This document shows positions 52,908 to 62,699 of a stretch of 64,000 bases of DNA, one piece after another. Origin of the DNA: CAVWDI01 sp963793095 (GTDB lineage: Bacteria > Chloroflexota > Anaerolineae > Anaerolineales > UBA4823); NCBI GenBank assembly GCA_963793095.1, contig CAWBYY010000002.1:682001-746000 (forward strand), in the 5' to 3' direction. The notes under the pieces were generated by a model, which did no database searches, was not told the origin of the DNA, and was given only the letters and a program-made list of their open reading frames with translations. A program made the translations under genes and the position numbers. Each line of letters opens with the position of its first letter. Position 1 is the stretch's first letter.

Positions 52908-54113
52908 TCATATTGACACCGGGTAGATTACGCTTTCCCGGTATCCGGTAATTACGCTCATATAGCCCGCCAGCTCATCATCCAGGTGTACATCCCCGCT
53001 GTCAACCAGCAGCGGGCCTCCAGCCAGTGAGTGGAGTTTTTCCGGAATGCAGATGACCCAGATGTTGGCTGAACCAGTTTTCCTGATCACTTCGGGGCTG
53101 ATCGGCTGGTTTCCGCGACCGAATAAAAACCCCTGCCCTCCTATCGGAGATACTATGATCTTTCCAGAAACCTTATCGAGGATTTCCAGCAGTTGTCTCT
53201 CATTTGCGTCCTTCAGGATAACCTGTTTCCCTTCGATAACATCAACCCCAAGGAGGGTTTTTTCCAGGCCGAGCGCCCGGGTGACCGCCCGGGTGGTTGT
53301 CCCTGGCCCGAGAATATAAACCAGCCCGGGCTGCATCATAGTGATCACCTCGCTGGCGATCTCTGCCAGAGATGCAGCCTCAGAAGGCGGGATTGCTGTT
53401 TTTATCCCCTGCAGTCTTCTTTTCCTGCACGGTACGAGCAGGTAACCGAATAATTTTGAGGCAAGTATGCCCTTGCGATAAAGCTCTTCATCCACATCCA
53501 TCACCTCAGCCTCTTCGGTTTCTGGATTTTTTTGGAAGAGGAATTGAATCACAATATCGGCGGTTGTGACTGGATTCCTGGCGAATACCCCTGAGTGAAT
53601 CTTAACCCCTGCCGGAATCCCCACAACCGGGATTTCCTGACCGACAGCGCTGCAAATATCTCTGGCAGTGCCATCCCCACCTGCAAACAGGATTACATCG
53701 ACTCCCCTGTCCAGGAACTGCCTGGCAGCCATAATCGTATCCCGGGCAGTTGTCCTTCCGGGATTAATAGATCCGCATACCTCAGGCCGGTAACCGAGCA
53801 ATTGGCATAACTCCGCGCCCATCTCCCCGGGATATGTGTAGATTTGGAGATTTCCAAAGTATGGTTGTAACTTCTCGAGGGTCTGACCTGCGCGTTTACC
53901 TGCTGCCGGGGCAGCACCCAATGCGAATGCCTGTTTTTGCAGTTCGTTTCCGTCGCTGCCTTTTAATCCAACCCGTCCGCCGAGACCAGCGATTGGATTG
54001 ACAATCAATCCCAGTTTTTTCTTTCCTTCGGGTTGTTTCAAACCAGGGCCGATCACCGATTTTGTTAGTCTTGCGATGCTTTCCGGAGATACGCTCTCCA
54101 GGTCATTGCCCAC
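52908..54113 (-). CDS. ATP-NAD kinase family protein (AcoX-like)
   Basis: An NAD kinase-like protein of about 382-401 aa: LGLIVNPIAGLGGRVGLKG at the start, the catalytic GGDGTARDI near residue 147, and VVGIPAGVKIHSGVF, which match the COG3199 group. These are longer than NadK and of uncertain substrate. The frame overlaps the end of gcvPB by 49 bases; GTG 54056, just after that stop, may be the true start. Association with glycine decarboxylase is notable but unexplained. Confidence 0.85.
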   Translation of the reverse strand: MGNDLESVSPESIARLTKSVIGPGLKQPEGKKKLGLIVNPIAGLGGRVGLKGSDGNELQKQAFALGAAPAAGKRAGQTLEKLQPYFGNLQIYTYPGEMGAELCQLLGYRPEVCGSINPGRTTARDTIMAARQFLDRGVDVILFAGGDGTARDICSAVGQEIPVVGIPAGVKIHSGVFARNPVTTADIVIQFLFQKNPETEEAEVMDVDEELYRKGILASKLFGYLLVPCRKRRLQGIKTAIPPSEAASLAEIASEVITMMQPGLVYILGPGTTTRAVTRALGLEKTLLGVDVIEGKQVILKDANERQLLEILDKVSGKIIVSPIGGQGFLFGRGNQPISPEVIRKTGSANIWVICIPEKLHSLAGGPLLVDSGDVHLDDELAGYMSVITGYRESVIYPVSI

Positions 54114-55648
54114 TGGTCGGGCTCATCCAGCGGGTCGTGGATAATCGAGTGGATCGTACTGTTGTGCGGGGCTGTTTTTACTTTCTCAGGATTATAATAA
54201 GCTTCCAAAGTGACTTTCTCGATAATTCGCAGGTATTCATCAAGTTCTTCCTTTGAGTATGATTCGGTCGGTTCCAGGGTACAGGGCTCGGGGACGATGA
54301 AGGGGTGGTGGCTTGTCCAGTAGTGGACGCCGTAATCAGCCGCTCGCAATCCGATCTGTTCTGAGTGGACAGAGGTATCTTCATAAAGCTTTTCCCAGCT
54401 GTAGCGTACCTGTTCGATCCGCCGCTTGCCTTCAGCATACGGAATGCTGGCACCCTTAATCTGGCGCATTTTCTCCATCAAATAATTGTTATTCAGAACT
54501 GCGGTTTCGGATACCTGGCGAAGTCCCTGTGCCCCCAGGCTCATGATCCAGGAGTAAGCTCTCAGGACCACCGCGGCGTTGCCGTAGAATGGGCTGATTT
54601 TCCCGATGCTGTCTGGGCGGTCATAGTCCAGGTAGTAGCGGTCTCCGTCGATCTCCACGGTTGGCACCGGCAGAAATTTTGCCAGTTCTGATATTACTCC
54701 TGATGCGCCGCCGCCGGGGCCTCCACAGCCATGCGGGGTGGAAAATGTCTTATGCAGGTTGAAATGGCATAGGTCAAACCCGGCTTCCTTTGCCCGGGTG
54801 ATCCCCAAAATGCCGTTGGCGTTTGCCTGGTCGTATGAACACAGCCCACCGGCTTCATGAACCAGGTGGACAAATTCTTTTATCCTCGGATTATAAATGC
54901 CGGTATCCTCCGGGTTGGTGATCATCAAACCAGCGGTTCTATCGGAGAGCGCTGCTTTCAAGGCTTCAATATCAGGGTATCCGTCCACTCCGGGATACAG
55001 CGTAATTACACGGAAACCTGCCGTTTTGGCACAGGCTGCATTTGAAGGGTGCGAGAAAATTGTTGTAATAATTTCATCGCGCTTATCCGCCTCTCCATTT
55101 GACCTGTGAAACGCGCGGATTATCGCCGCGTTTGTGTAAATTGCTGCAGAACCAGCGCTGGGTTGCAGAGAGAAGCGGTTCAGACCTGAAATGCTTTTCA
55201 GCATTTGTTCGAAGCGGTACATAATACCCAGAATACCCTGTACAGTTTCTACATCCTGCAGCGGGTGGAGTTCGCTCATCGCGGGTGAGCGCGCCAGGTG
55301 TTCATTCACCTTAGGGCTGTATTTCATGGTGCATGTACCCTGACCGATGTCAATATTCAGGTCAGCCCCAAGGTTCTCCTGGGAAAGCCGCAGGTAATGG
55401 CGCTGCACCTGCGGCTGGGAGATCTCTGGCAGGGCAGGAGCATCCACCCGGCGGATGCCGTCCGGAAGACCTGCGGTTACGTCCCCGACCTGCGCAGCTA
55501 TCTCAGGTTCAATCTCGGGAGTCAGGATTCCCTTCTGGCCGGGAGTGTGCAGTTCGAAGATAATCGGCTCGTCCCATTTAGCCTGGTGGAAGCGGCGCAA
55601 ATTTGGTTTTCCGTCGCTGTACCTCTTTGATTTTATATTTTCTATCAT
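54065..55648 (-). CDS. gcvPB: glycine dehydrogenase (decarboxylating) subunit 2
   Basis: A 527-aa PLP enzyme, the C-terminal half of the P protein in two-subunit form. The PLP lysine is in FNLHKTFSTPHGCGGPG; TNPEDTGIYNP and the VKTAPH C-terminal motif are conserved. It decarboxylates glycine and loads the aminomethyl group onto GcvH lipoyl. Its ATG overlaps the gcvPA stop by four bases. gcvT and gcvH are not in the window. Confidence 0.95.
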   Translation of the reverse strand: MIENIKSKRYSDGKPNLRRFHQAKWDEPIIFELHTPGQKGILTPEIEPEIAAQVGDVTAGLPDGIRRVDAPALPEISQPQVQRHYLRLSQENLGADLNIDIGQGTCTMKYSPKVNEHLARSPAMSELHPLQDVETVQGILGIMYRFEQMLKSISGLNRFSLQPSAGSAAIYTNAAIIRAFHRSNGEADKRDEIITTIFSHPSNAACAKTAGFRVITLYPGVDGYPDIEALKAALSDRTAGLMITNPEDTGIYNPRIKEFVHLVHEAGGLCSYDQANANGILGITRAKEAGFDLCHFNLHKTFSTPHGCGGPGGGASGVISELAKFLPVPTVEIDGDRYYLDYDRPDSIGKISPFYGNAAVVLRAYSWIMSLGAQGLRQVSETAVLNNNYLMEKMRQIKGASIPYAEGKRRIEQVRYSWEKLYEDTSVHSEQIGLRAADYGVHYWTSHHPFIVPEPCTLEPTESYSKEELDEYLRIIEKVTLEAYYNPEKVKTAPHNSTIHSIIHDPLDEPDQWAMTWRAYLRKASQD

Positions 55649-57045
55649 GAGATTATTACCTCAAAAAGCGCGTTCACCAGGTGGTCGATATTTTCTTTGG
55701 AATGGACTTCCGAAATACAGTAAAGTGCACACTGCCCCATCTCCGGGAAATCCCTGCTCAGATCCACACCCCCAAAGATTTTATAGCCCAGCAGGGATTT
55801 GTTGACGCTGGCGACTGTCTTTCCTGCCTGGTCAAAATTCACCAGGAATTCATTAAAATGTGGGGTTGTAATAAAGGGGACCTGGAGCAGATTAATTTTA
55901 CTGATCTCCTGCATCGCATATTGGGTGCGCGCCATTATTGTTTCTCCTATGGTGCGCATCCCTTCCGGGCCCATAAGTGCCAGGTAAACCCCGGCGGTTA
56001 TCCCCCACAGCGCAGCCGCAGTACCCACCCATTCTTTCCCCTTCTCACGGATCGCGAAGGAGGTTCTCTCATAGGCGACATCCCCGAACCCGTATTCACC
56101 TTCAACTATTGTCGGCGCGATCCCGAATAAACGGGAGGGAAATTCCATCACGAATTTCTCCTCATCCCGGGTTGCGATGAAACCAGCCCCTCCGCCTCCA
56201 TACTGCATGTGAATTCCCAGCGGCTGGATATCTCCGCATACAATGTCTGCTCCATAATCTGCGGGCGGTTTCAGTATTCCCAGCGAGATTGGATTTACGC
56301 TAACAATGCTCAAAGCACCGCTGGTTTTTGCTCTTGAACAGACCTGCTCCCCGCGTGTTTCTATTGTGCCTAAATAAGTCGGATTTTCAAAATAAACTGC
56401 GGCGGTTTTTGTGGAAATTAATCCCTCATAGGAGGATGGGTTACACAGGCCATTTTCCGGGTCGAAATCAACCAGTGTCAGATCTAGTTCATGCTGGTTA
56501 TAATCCCTGATCTTTGATAGTTTTGCGGGATTGATATTGCGGCTTATAAGTACTTCGTTTCTTCCAGTAATACGAGCTGCCATCCGGATGGCTGTCGCAC
56601 AGGCCTGGTAACCGTCATAAGTGGGCACATTGACCACATCCATATTAAGCAGTTCTCCCATCAGGCTTGTGTATTCGAACAAAGACTGGAAGCGCCCATG
56701 GTCATCGTAGGGTTCTCCAGCGTAAGCGGTCAGGAATTCGGCCCGCTGGTTAATCTCATCACAAACTGCGGGCACATGGTGCTGGTAGCAGCCCGCGCCC
56801 AAAAAACTGGTGAATTCTTTTGTATTTGAGTTCCTTGCCAGGATCGATTCGACATGGTTTTTTAATTCGTATTCGGAGAGGAACGGCTGGGGCAGTTCCA
56901 GCTCAGTTTCCAGCCGCAGTTCCCGGGGCACATCTCTGTAAAAATCCTCAATTGATTCCGCTCCGACTTCCGACAGCATCTCCTGCCGGGTTTTCGGCGC
57001 TGAATTGGGTATATAGGGGTGGACGAATTTATTGTTCATTTTCAT
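55645..57045 (-). CDS. gcvPA: glycine dehydrogenase (decarboxylating) subunit 1
   Basis: A 466-aa protein, the N-terminal half of P protein in the two-subunit form. Seen: FLGAGCYQHHVPAVCDEI, TAYAGEPYDDHGRFQSLFEYTSL and GDIQPLGIHMQYGGGGAGF, all typical. Forms the alpha2beta2 glycine decarboxylase with the following subunit. GGAAGATTTT precedes the ATG. Confidence 0.95.
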   Translation of the reverse strand: MKMNNKFVHPYIPNSAPKTRQEMLSEVGAESIEDFYRDVPRELRLETELELPQPFLSEYELKNHVESILARNSNTKEFTSFLGAGCYQHHVPAVCDEINQRAEFLTAYAGEPYDDHGRFQSLFEYTSLMGELLNMDVVNVPTYDGYQACATAIRMAARITGRNEVLISRNINPAKLSKIRDYNQHELDLTLVDFDPENGLCNPSSYEGLISTKTAAVYFENPTYLGTIETRGEQVCSRAKTSGALSIVSVNPISLGILKPPADYGADIVCGDIQPLGIHMQYGGGGAGFIATRDEEKFVMEFPSRLFGIAPTIVEGEYGFGDVAYERTSFAIREKGKEWVGTAAALWGITAGVYLALMGPEGMRTIGETIMARTQYAMQEISKINLLQVPFITTPHFNEFLVNFDQAGKTVASVNKSLLGYKIFGGVDLSRDFPEMGQCALYCISEVHSKENIDHLVNALFEVIIS

Positions 57046-57071
57046 AAAATCTTCCTTTCCGATTTCAGGTC

Positions 57072-58934
57072 TTAATCTGTAGCCGGGATGGTCTCCATGT
57101 GAGTGGTTTCAGAATGAGTCGGGCTGGTTACAATTAAAAGGGCGTATCCAATCAATCCCGCCACCAGGGAGGCAAAGATTATACCGAGTTTGGCTTGATT
57201 GAGCATAAAAGGGTCTTTGAATGCTGAATTGGTAATAAACAGCGCCATTGTGAAACCAATCCCGGTCAGCCAGCTGGCGCTGAAGAGCTGGCGCCAGGTG
57301 ACATTAACCGGCAGTTGGGCAATCCCAATTTTTACGGCAATCCAAGTAAAAAGTGAAATCCCGATTGGTTTTCCAAAGACCAGCCCGAGGAAAATCCCCA
57401 GGCTCACCGGTCCGACAAATTGGGCGTCGAATGTGACTACCACGCCTGCATTTGCAAAAGCGAAAATCGGGAGGATTAAATAAGTTGTCCACGGCAGCAG
57501 GTCATGTTCAAGTTTTTGAGCCGGCGACTGCATCCGGTCTGCGACATTTTCCAGCGTCTGGGCTGCCACCTGGTGGCGATCGCTGGACAAAGAATTTGTC
57601 CCAAGCGGTCTTTCGAACTCGTTCAGAACAGACATGCACTGCGCCAGGAGCGCACGGGTATCCGGTGGGCTGCGGGTCGGGATCGTGAGCGCAAGCAGAA
57701 CGCCCGCTATGGTCGCGTGTACGCCAGAACCTAAAAAGGCAATCCATAATCCAAATCCCAGAATTAGATACGGGGTAGGGGAATAGACCCTTGCCCAGTT
57801 GAGGATAAACAGTACCAACAGGATTACGGCAGCCGCGGCCAGGAAAACCCAGGATATATCTTCAGTGTAAAATAATGCAATCACAAGTACTGCGCCCAGA
57901 TCATCCGCGATCGCTAAGGCAGTGAAGAATACTTTCAGAACAAAAGGCACCCGCGAGCCTAAAAGCGCCAGGATGCCGAGCATAAATGCAATATCGGTTG
58001 CCATGGGGATCCCCCATCCGGATTCTCCAGGGCTTCCAGCATTCAGGGCGAGATACAGACCAGCCGGTACGACCATCCCACCTATTGCTACAAAAATCGG
58101 CAGCAGCGCTTTGCGGGGGCTGGACAGCTCACCGGTGGTGACCTCTCTTTTGATTTCCAACCCCACCACAAAGAAGAAGACCACCATCAACCCATCGTTG
58201 ATCCATTTCAGAAGGTAGTTATTGTATTGGAAATTACCCAGGGTGATACCCAGGTCTGTTTTCCAGAGTTGGAAGTAGGTTTCTGCCCAGGCAGAATTAG
58301 CCCATAATATCGCAAGGACCGCACATGCCAGGAGAAGTATGCCTCCGGATGCTTCGATCCTCGCAAATTCCTGGAAAACCATTCGCACCTGCATACCCAG
58401 CGGTTTCTCAACCGCATCTAAAAGTGATTCGAAATCCCAGGCTCCGTCGTACCGCTGCCCGTTGATAAAGAATGTTGGGGTTCCATTTACCCCGCTCCTG
58501 ACCCCACTCAAGAAATCTTCGTTAACTTTGGAGGCATATCTTTGATCATCAAGGTCTTTCTCAAACTGGTTTAAGTCCAGTCCCAATTCTCTGGCATATT
58601 CAATCAAGTGAGCCCTGTCCAGTTCAGCCTGGTGCTCAAAGAGGTAATCATACATCTCCCAGAATTTGCCCTGTGCTCCGGCGGCTTCGGTTGCTTCTGC
58701 CGCTAATTGGGCGTTAGGATGAACTGAATTGATCGGGAAGTGCCGGTATACATACCGTAGCCGGTTGCCCAGCCTCTCGCGTAAAGCCCGGATAATCGGG
58801 TTAACCTTCTGGCAGTGGATGCACTCCAGGTCTCCGTATTCGACCAGAGTGACCCCGGCATCTTCAGGTCCAAAGGAATGGTCCCGCTCCCCAACAGGTA
58901 GATTCAATATCGCCGTTTTTCCTTCAACAGCCAT
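57072..58934 (-). CDS. nhaA: Na+/H+ antiporter NhaA with N-terminal DsbA-like thioredoxin domain
   Basis: A 620-aa fusion. Residues ~10-180 form a DsbA/thioredoxin-like domain with C38-I-H-C41 and RHFPINSVHPNA. From ~185 to 600 lies NhaA with about 11-12 helices, including the ion-binding Asp pair in ALAIADDLGAVLVIALFY and MATDIAFMLGILALLG. Known in actinobacteria and some other phyla: the thioredoxin part may sense redox state. Lacks a signal peptide before the thioredoxin part, so that domain is probably cytoplasmic. Confidence 0.93.
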   Translation of the reverse strand: MAVEGKTAILNLPVGERDHSFGPEDAGVTLVEYGDLECIHCQKVNPIIRALRERLGNRLRYVYRHFPINSVHPNAQLAAEATEAAGAQGKFWEMYDYLFEHQAELDRAHLIEYARELGLDLNQFEKDLDDQRYASKVNEDFLSGVRSGVNGTPTFFINGQRYDGAWDFESLLDAVEKPLGMQVRMVFQEFARIEASGGILLLACAVLAILWANSAWAETYFQLWKTDLGITLGNFQYNNYLLKWINDGLMVVFFFVVGLEIKREVTTGELSSPRKALLPIFVAIGGMVVPAGLYLALNAGSPGESGWGIPMATDIAFMLGILALLGSRVPFVLKVFFTALAIADDLGAVLVIALFYTEDISWVFLAAAAVILLVLFILNWARVYSPTPYLILGFGLWIAFLGSGVHATIAGVLLALTIPTRSPPDTRALLAQCMSVLNEFERPLGTNSLSSDRHQVAAQTLENVADRMQSPAQKLEHDLLPWTTYLILPIFAFANAGVVVTFDAQFVGPVSLGIFLGLVFGKPIGISLFTWIAVKIGIAQLPVNVTWRQLFSASWLTGIGFTMALFITNSAFKDPFMLNQAKLGIIFASLVAGLIGYALLIVTSPTHSETTHMETIPATD

Positions 58935-59213
58935 AAATGTCCTCTTAATTTAACAAATAGATACTGGCGCTTGCAGAATGGCCTCCGCTCCAGAAACTGT
59001 CAAAAGTGATGCTCAATATGACAGCTTGTAACTCCTCAAATAATTGCAGCACCTGGTTGGAAAAACAAGCCGATTGTTTGCCTGGCATTCTTCTGCATGG
59101 GATTGTTTTTCGGTGAACCATTTTTTGGATTGCCCTCCAGGCATGGCAGTTCTCAAAATTAACGAAGTAGTAATTTTACCCATAATACTGAAGCACAGGA
59201 TTTTAATAGATAA

Positions 59214-60470
59214 TTAAAAACCAATTTCCGTCAGCGCTTCTTTCAGCCGGGCGATTTCATCAATGGTGTTATAGTGGACCGGTCCGATACGGATCAGGCC
59301 GCCGTCCTTTTCAACTCCCAACCGTTCTGTGACCGAAAGAGCGTAATAATTTCCATCCCATACAAAAATCTCATATTCGTCCAATTTCTGGGCTACCACC
59401 CTGGGGTGGACATCCTTCAGGGTGAACCCAAAAGTTGGAACGCGCTCTTCAAGCCGGCTCGTATTTTTCAACCCATAAAGAGTCACCCCCGGGATTTCTT
59501 CCAGAAAATCCAGTATCGAACGGCTGAGTTCATACTCATATGCCCGGATTGTAAACATTGCTTTTTTGAGCAGCAGCTTTCTTCCTGTATATTTATTCAC
59601 ATCTGGGATGTCAAATTCTTGGTAAAACGCACTCCCAAGCTGCTCTAAATACTGGATTACACCCAGTAATCCGGCAATGCCTTCGTGGTTTTTAGTGCCA
59701 GTTTCAAATTTTTCTGGAGGGTATAAAGATGCCGGGCGGACTTTGTACGCTTTTAGAGAATCAAGCAGATCGTAGCGACCGTACAATACACCAACATGCG
59801 GACCAAAAAGTTTGTAAGCGGAAAAGACCAGAAAGTCGGGGCTGGTTTTTTGTACGTCAATTGGGCCGTGAGGAGCGTACTGGACAGCATCGATGTAAAC
59901 AAGCGCTCCAGCCTGATGCGCTAAAGAGATGATTTTTTCAACAGGGTTAATCGTTCCGACAGCATTGGAGGCGTAACCGAGGGCGACAAATACCGGTTGT
60001 TGATCCAGGGCAGCCACCATCTCTTCCATATTCAGGGTGCAGTCTTCGGGATGAAAGTCCACATAGATGACACTGCAGCCGCGCTCCTGGGCTGCGATTA
60101 CCCAGGGGGTGATATTTGCATCGTGCTCAAGGCGGGTCAGGACGATTTTATCCCCCCTTTTCCATGTGCGGGCGATTGACCGGCTGATGTTGAATGTCAG
60201 GGTAGTCATATTCGGCCCGAATATAATCTCTTCTGGTCGTTTCGCGTTGATAAAATCAGCTACCCCTGAGCGGGTTTCGGCAATAATCTCATCAGATTTA
60301 CGGCTGGTGGCGAAAGCGCCGTGAAAATTGGCGTTGCAATGAACCAGGTAGTCGTTCATCCGGTCAAGACTGTCCTGGACAATTTGGGTACCGCCGGGGT
60401 TATCCAGGTAGATTGTTGAGTCGCTCAGGGCCGGGAACCTTCCCCTGACCCAATTAATATTTATACCCAT
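59214..60470 (-). CDS. class V aminotransferase (cysteine desulfurase-like, SufS/Csd family)
   Basis: A 418-aa PLP enzyme: YLDNPGGTQIVQDSL, HEHDANITPWV-like RLEHDANITPWVIAAQERG, and the PLP-lysine region FLVFSAYKLFGPHVGVLYG. Members of this subgroup are annotated as cysteine desulfurases but often lack a proven role. ATG 60470 follows GTGGAG; the frame is open further upstream to 60572 without a good ribosome-binding site. No suf or isc genes adjoin. Confidence 0.9.
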   Translation of the reverse strand: MGININWVRGRFPALSDSTIYLDNPGGTQIVQDSLDRMNDYLVHCNANFHGAFATSRKSDEIIAETRSGVADFINAKRPEEIIFGPNMTTLTFNISRSIARTWKRGDKIVLTRLEHDANITPWVIAAQERGCSVIYVDFHPEDCTLNMEEMVAALDQQPVFVALGYASNAVGTINPVEKIISLAHQAGALVYIDAVQYAPHGPIDVQKTSPDFLVFSAYKLFGPHVGVLYGRYDLLDSLKAYKVRPASLYPPEKFETGTKNHEGIAGLLGVIQYLEQLGSAFYQEFDIPDVNKYTGRKLLLKKAMFTIRAYEYELSRSILDFLEEIPGVTLYGLKNTSRLEERVPTFGFTLKDVHPRVVAQKLDEYEIFVWDGNYYALSVTERLGVEKDGGLIRIGPVHYNTIDEIARLKEALTEIGF

Positions 60471-60693
60471 GTAAGTGCTCCACTTTTTATATGGTTGTAA
60501 AAATTGTCTTTGATTACACTGCTGAACCTGATCACCCTTCTCGGTTTTTAATAATTTCCAGATGAAAAGCATAATGGTAAATTGACTTTATGGCTGAACA
60601 GGACCAATTTACACCATGGATGGGTAGAGGTCAAGCATTACTGGTAAACGGTTTGGGTGGAATTTTTCCGGGATATGCATTAATAAATGGCTG

Positions 60694-61299
60694 CTAGTTA
60701 TCCTCTATCTGCGCGGCTATTTCTTCGGCAAGTTTTAATTCGTCAGGTGTATTCACATTCATAAAACTCAACAACCCGGGATCAAACTTGTGCAGTTGTT
60801 CAGGGGGAACAGCCAGAACATTAACTTCATCAAACCAGCCGTCAACGCGCCATAAACCTGCCTCCAATGCAGATCTTATTGGAGGTAAACATGACTCGCG
60901 GCGGTACACAGCCTGAAATGGTTCCAGCCCGGCGCTTGTCCGGGGAATTACGATATCAATTGATCTATCACCCATCTGCTCTCTTTCAAAATTGAGCAAA
61001 GCAGGATTGATGAAGGGCATATCACAGGCAAGAACCGTTACCATCGGGTGGCTGGCAGCGGATAAAGCTGTGTACAACCCGCCCAGAGCCCCCCGGTCCG
61101 GGATGATATCTTTATGCAGAGGCAATCCAAGGAACAAATATTTTTCCGGGCTGTTGGTGGTTACCAGCAGTTCATCAGCCATGTTCTCAACCCGTTCAAT
61201 GACGCGCTGGATAAGCGGTCTGCCTCTGAACATCACCAGCCCTTTATCGCGACCCATCCGGCGCGATTCTCCTCCGGATTGTATTACTATGGTATGCAT
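60694..61299 (-). CDS. mobA: molybdenum cofactor guanylyltransferase
   Basis: A 201-aa nucleotidyltransferase with the loop QSGGESRRMGRDKGL, close to the GGxSxRMGxDK consensus, plus DRGALGGLYTAL and the metal-binding ACDMPF. It adds GMP to molybdopterin to give the bis-MGD used by formate dehydrogenase and related oxidoreductases. Isolated from other moco genes here. Confidence 0.9.
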   Translation of the reverse strand: MHTIVIQSGGESRRMGRDKGLVMFRGRPLIQRVIERVENMADELLVTTNSPEKYLFLGLPLHKDIIPDRGALGGLYTALSAASHPMVTVLACDMPFINPALLNFEREQMGDRSIDIVIPRTSAGLEPFQAVYRRESCLPPIRSALEAGLWRVDGWFDEVNVLAVPPEQLHKFDPGLLSFMNVNTPDELKLAEEIAAQIEDN

Positions 61300-61431
61300 C
61301 TATAAATATTGGAATTAATAATGTCTGCTCGAAATATTGCCAACCTGGCAGGGAATGCCTCACAGAGATCTGATAATTTTATGTGGATGATGCCGGGAGG
61401 CCTGTAAAGGAAATGGCCCCTTCTCAGGAGT

Positions 61432-61476
61432 AAAAAAATACCCGGACCGTTGACATAATTAACTCCTGGCCCGGGT
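61432..61476 (-). terminator. rho-independent terminator of the acyltransferase gene
   Basis: On the minus strand ACCCGGGCC pairs with GGTCCGGGT (one G-T), followed by ATTTTTTT. The 5' arm overlaps the last codons of the gene. A canonical intrinsic terminator. Confidence 0.85.
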
Positions 61477-62493
61477 GATCTTTGCCCTTTCAACAAACCG
61501 GTCTATAGCCCCAAAACGGTATTTGTAGTCTTCGCCGCCGCGCATAAAATCGAATTCCAGGCGTTGATTTTCATTTGCCCATTTAAGCAGATAGCCCAGC
61601 AGCACCCACCCGGGGGACAGGTCTCCGTAATCGAAATTAATCCCTGAGTTGTAGACCCAGATGTGATCGGCGTAATCAAAGTTCAGATAGCCGCCCGCTT
61701 TCCGCCCGTCAACTTCAATGAAAGCAAGCTGCAGCCATCCAGCATCAAAGGCTGCGAAGACCGTCTCCCGTAATTGTGTGCGCATTGCCGGTGTGAGAAA
61801 ACTCTCTTTCTCGGCATCCTGCGACATCAAGTCCATAAAGTCTTCAATTTCCCGGTCCAGTTTGTCCCTGTCATCAAGCATATACCAGCTTACATTTTCT
61901 GGTTGATTCTCCACCCGGCGAATCTTTCTCCGGATCTCATGGCGCTGCTTTTTATTTATAGAAGCGAGATATTCTTCCCAGTCACCTGGAAGCGGGATAT
62001 ACGGGCAGGGTTGGAGTTGTTCCTGTTCATATACCCAGCCCAGTTCTTCAGCTGCGGTTTTTAATCCTGGTAGGGTGGGAGAATCTTCCGGGATGTTATA
62101 TAAATCAATTACTGTCCAGTATTCATCAGTTTCTTTAGAGAGGAATTTAAGCAGCTCAGGGAGGAAGTTGCCTATCTCGGGGGGATTGATAATCATGTCA
62201 AGGTAGTCTGAAATTTCGATGCTGCCCAACATCATCAATGCTGGGAGGCTCTCCAGGTTTCTGGTGCGGAAGAGTGGAGCGATGCCCACCAGTTGACCGT
62301 TTTCATCCCGGGCAGTTATGATATTCAACGCCCCCTCCTGCCATTCGCCGCCACCCATCGTTTTCCACCAGGCTGCCAGATATTCATGGCGCATGAATGG
62401 CACATGACTTGCAATACAGCATTCGAGCAGTTCATTCCATTCCAGAGCAAGTTTCTGGAATTCTTCTACAGTTTGGATTGTGCTGAGTTTCAT
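61459..62493 (-). CDS. GNAT-fold acyltransferase (FemAB/BioF2-like)
   Basis: A 344-aa protein of the double-GNAT kind: QLVGIAPLFRTRNLESLPALMMLGS and SINKKQRHEIRRKIRRVE are typical of proteins annotated as cellulose-biosynthesis CelD/BioF2-like acetyltransferases. The C-terminal GGYLNFDYADHIWVYNSGIN contains the second acceptor-site strand. Substrate unknown; related enzymes modify exopolysaccharide or peptidoglycan precursors. Ends in an intrinsic terminator. Confidence 0.83.
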   Translation of the reverse strand: MKLSTIQTVEEFQKLALEWNELLECCIASHVPFMRHEYLAAWWKTMGGGEWQEGALNIITARDENGQLVGIAPLFRTRNLESLPALMMLGSIEISDYLDMIINPPEIGNFLPELLKFLSKETDEYWTVIDLYNIPEDSPTLPGLKTAAEELGWVYEQEQLQPCPYIPLPGDWEEYLASINKKQRHEIRRKIRRVENQPENVSWYMLDDRDKLDREIEDFMDLMSQDAEKESFLTPAMRTQLRETVFAAFDAGWLQLAFIEVDGRKAGGYLNFDYADHIWVYNSGINFDYGDLSPGWVLLGYLLKWANENQRLEFDFMRGGEDYKYRFGAIDRFVERAKITRARS

Positions 62494-62699
62494 TTTTACG
62501 ATTCAGTTTGAGTTTTGTTTTATTATTCAATGTTGGTGGTGATTTGTAATTTTTGTATAACCTTATAGGATTTTGCCGGTACGGTCAAGGCTTGGATGCA
62601 TACGAATAATCTTATTTTAATTTATCTTGCGGTAATCAAATATATTCTGCTCAGAGTGGGATTGCTGCTCCATCAAAAACCGACTGGCAGGTATGATTT

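Noticed and set aside
58935..59213. Possible small gene between nhaA and the aminotransferase
   Set aside because: No start with a ribosome-binding site and no open frame of convincing length.
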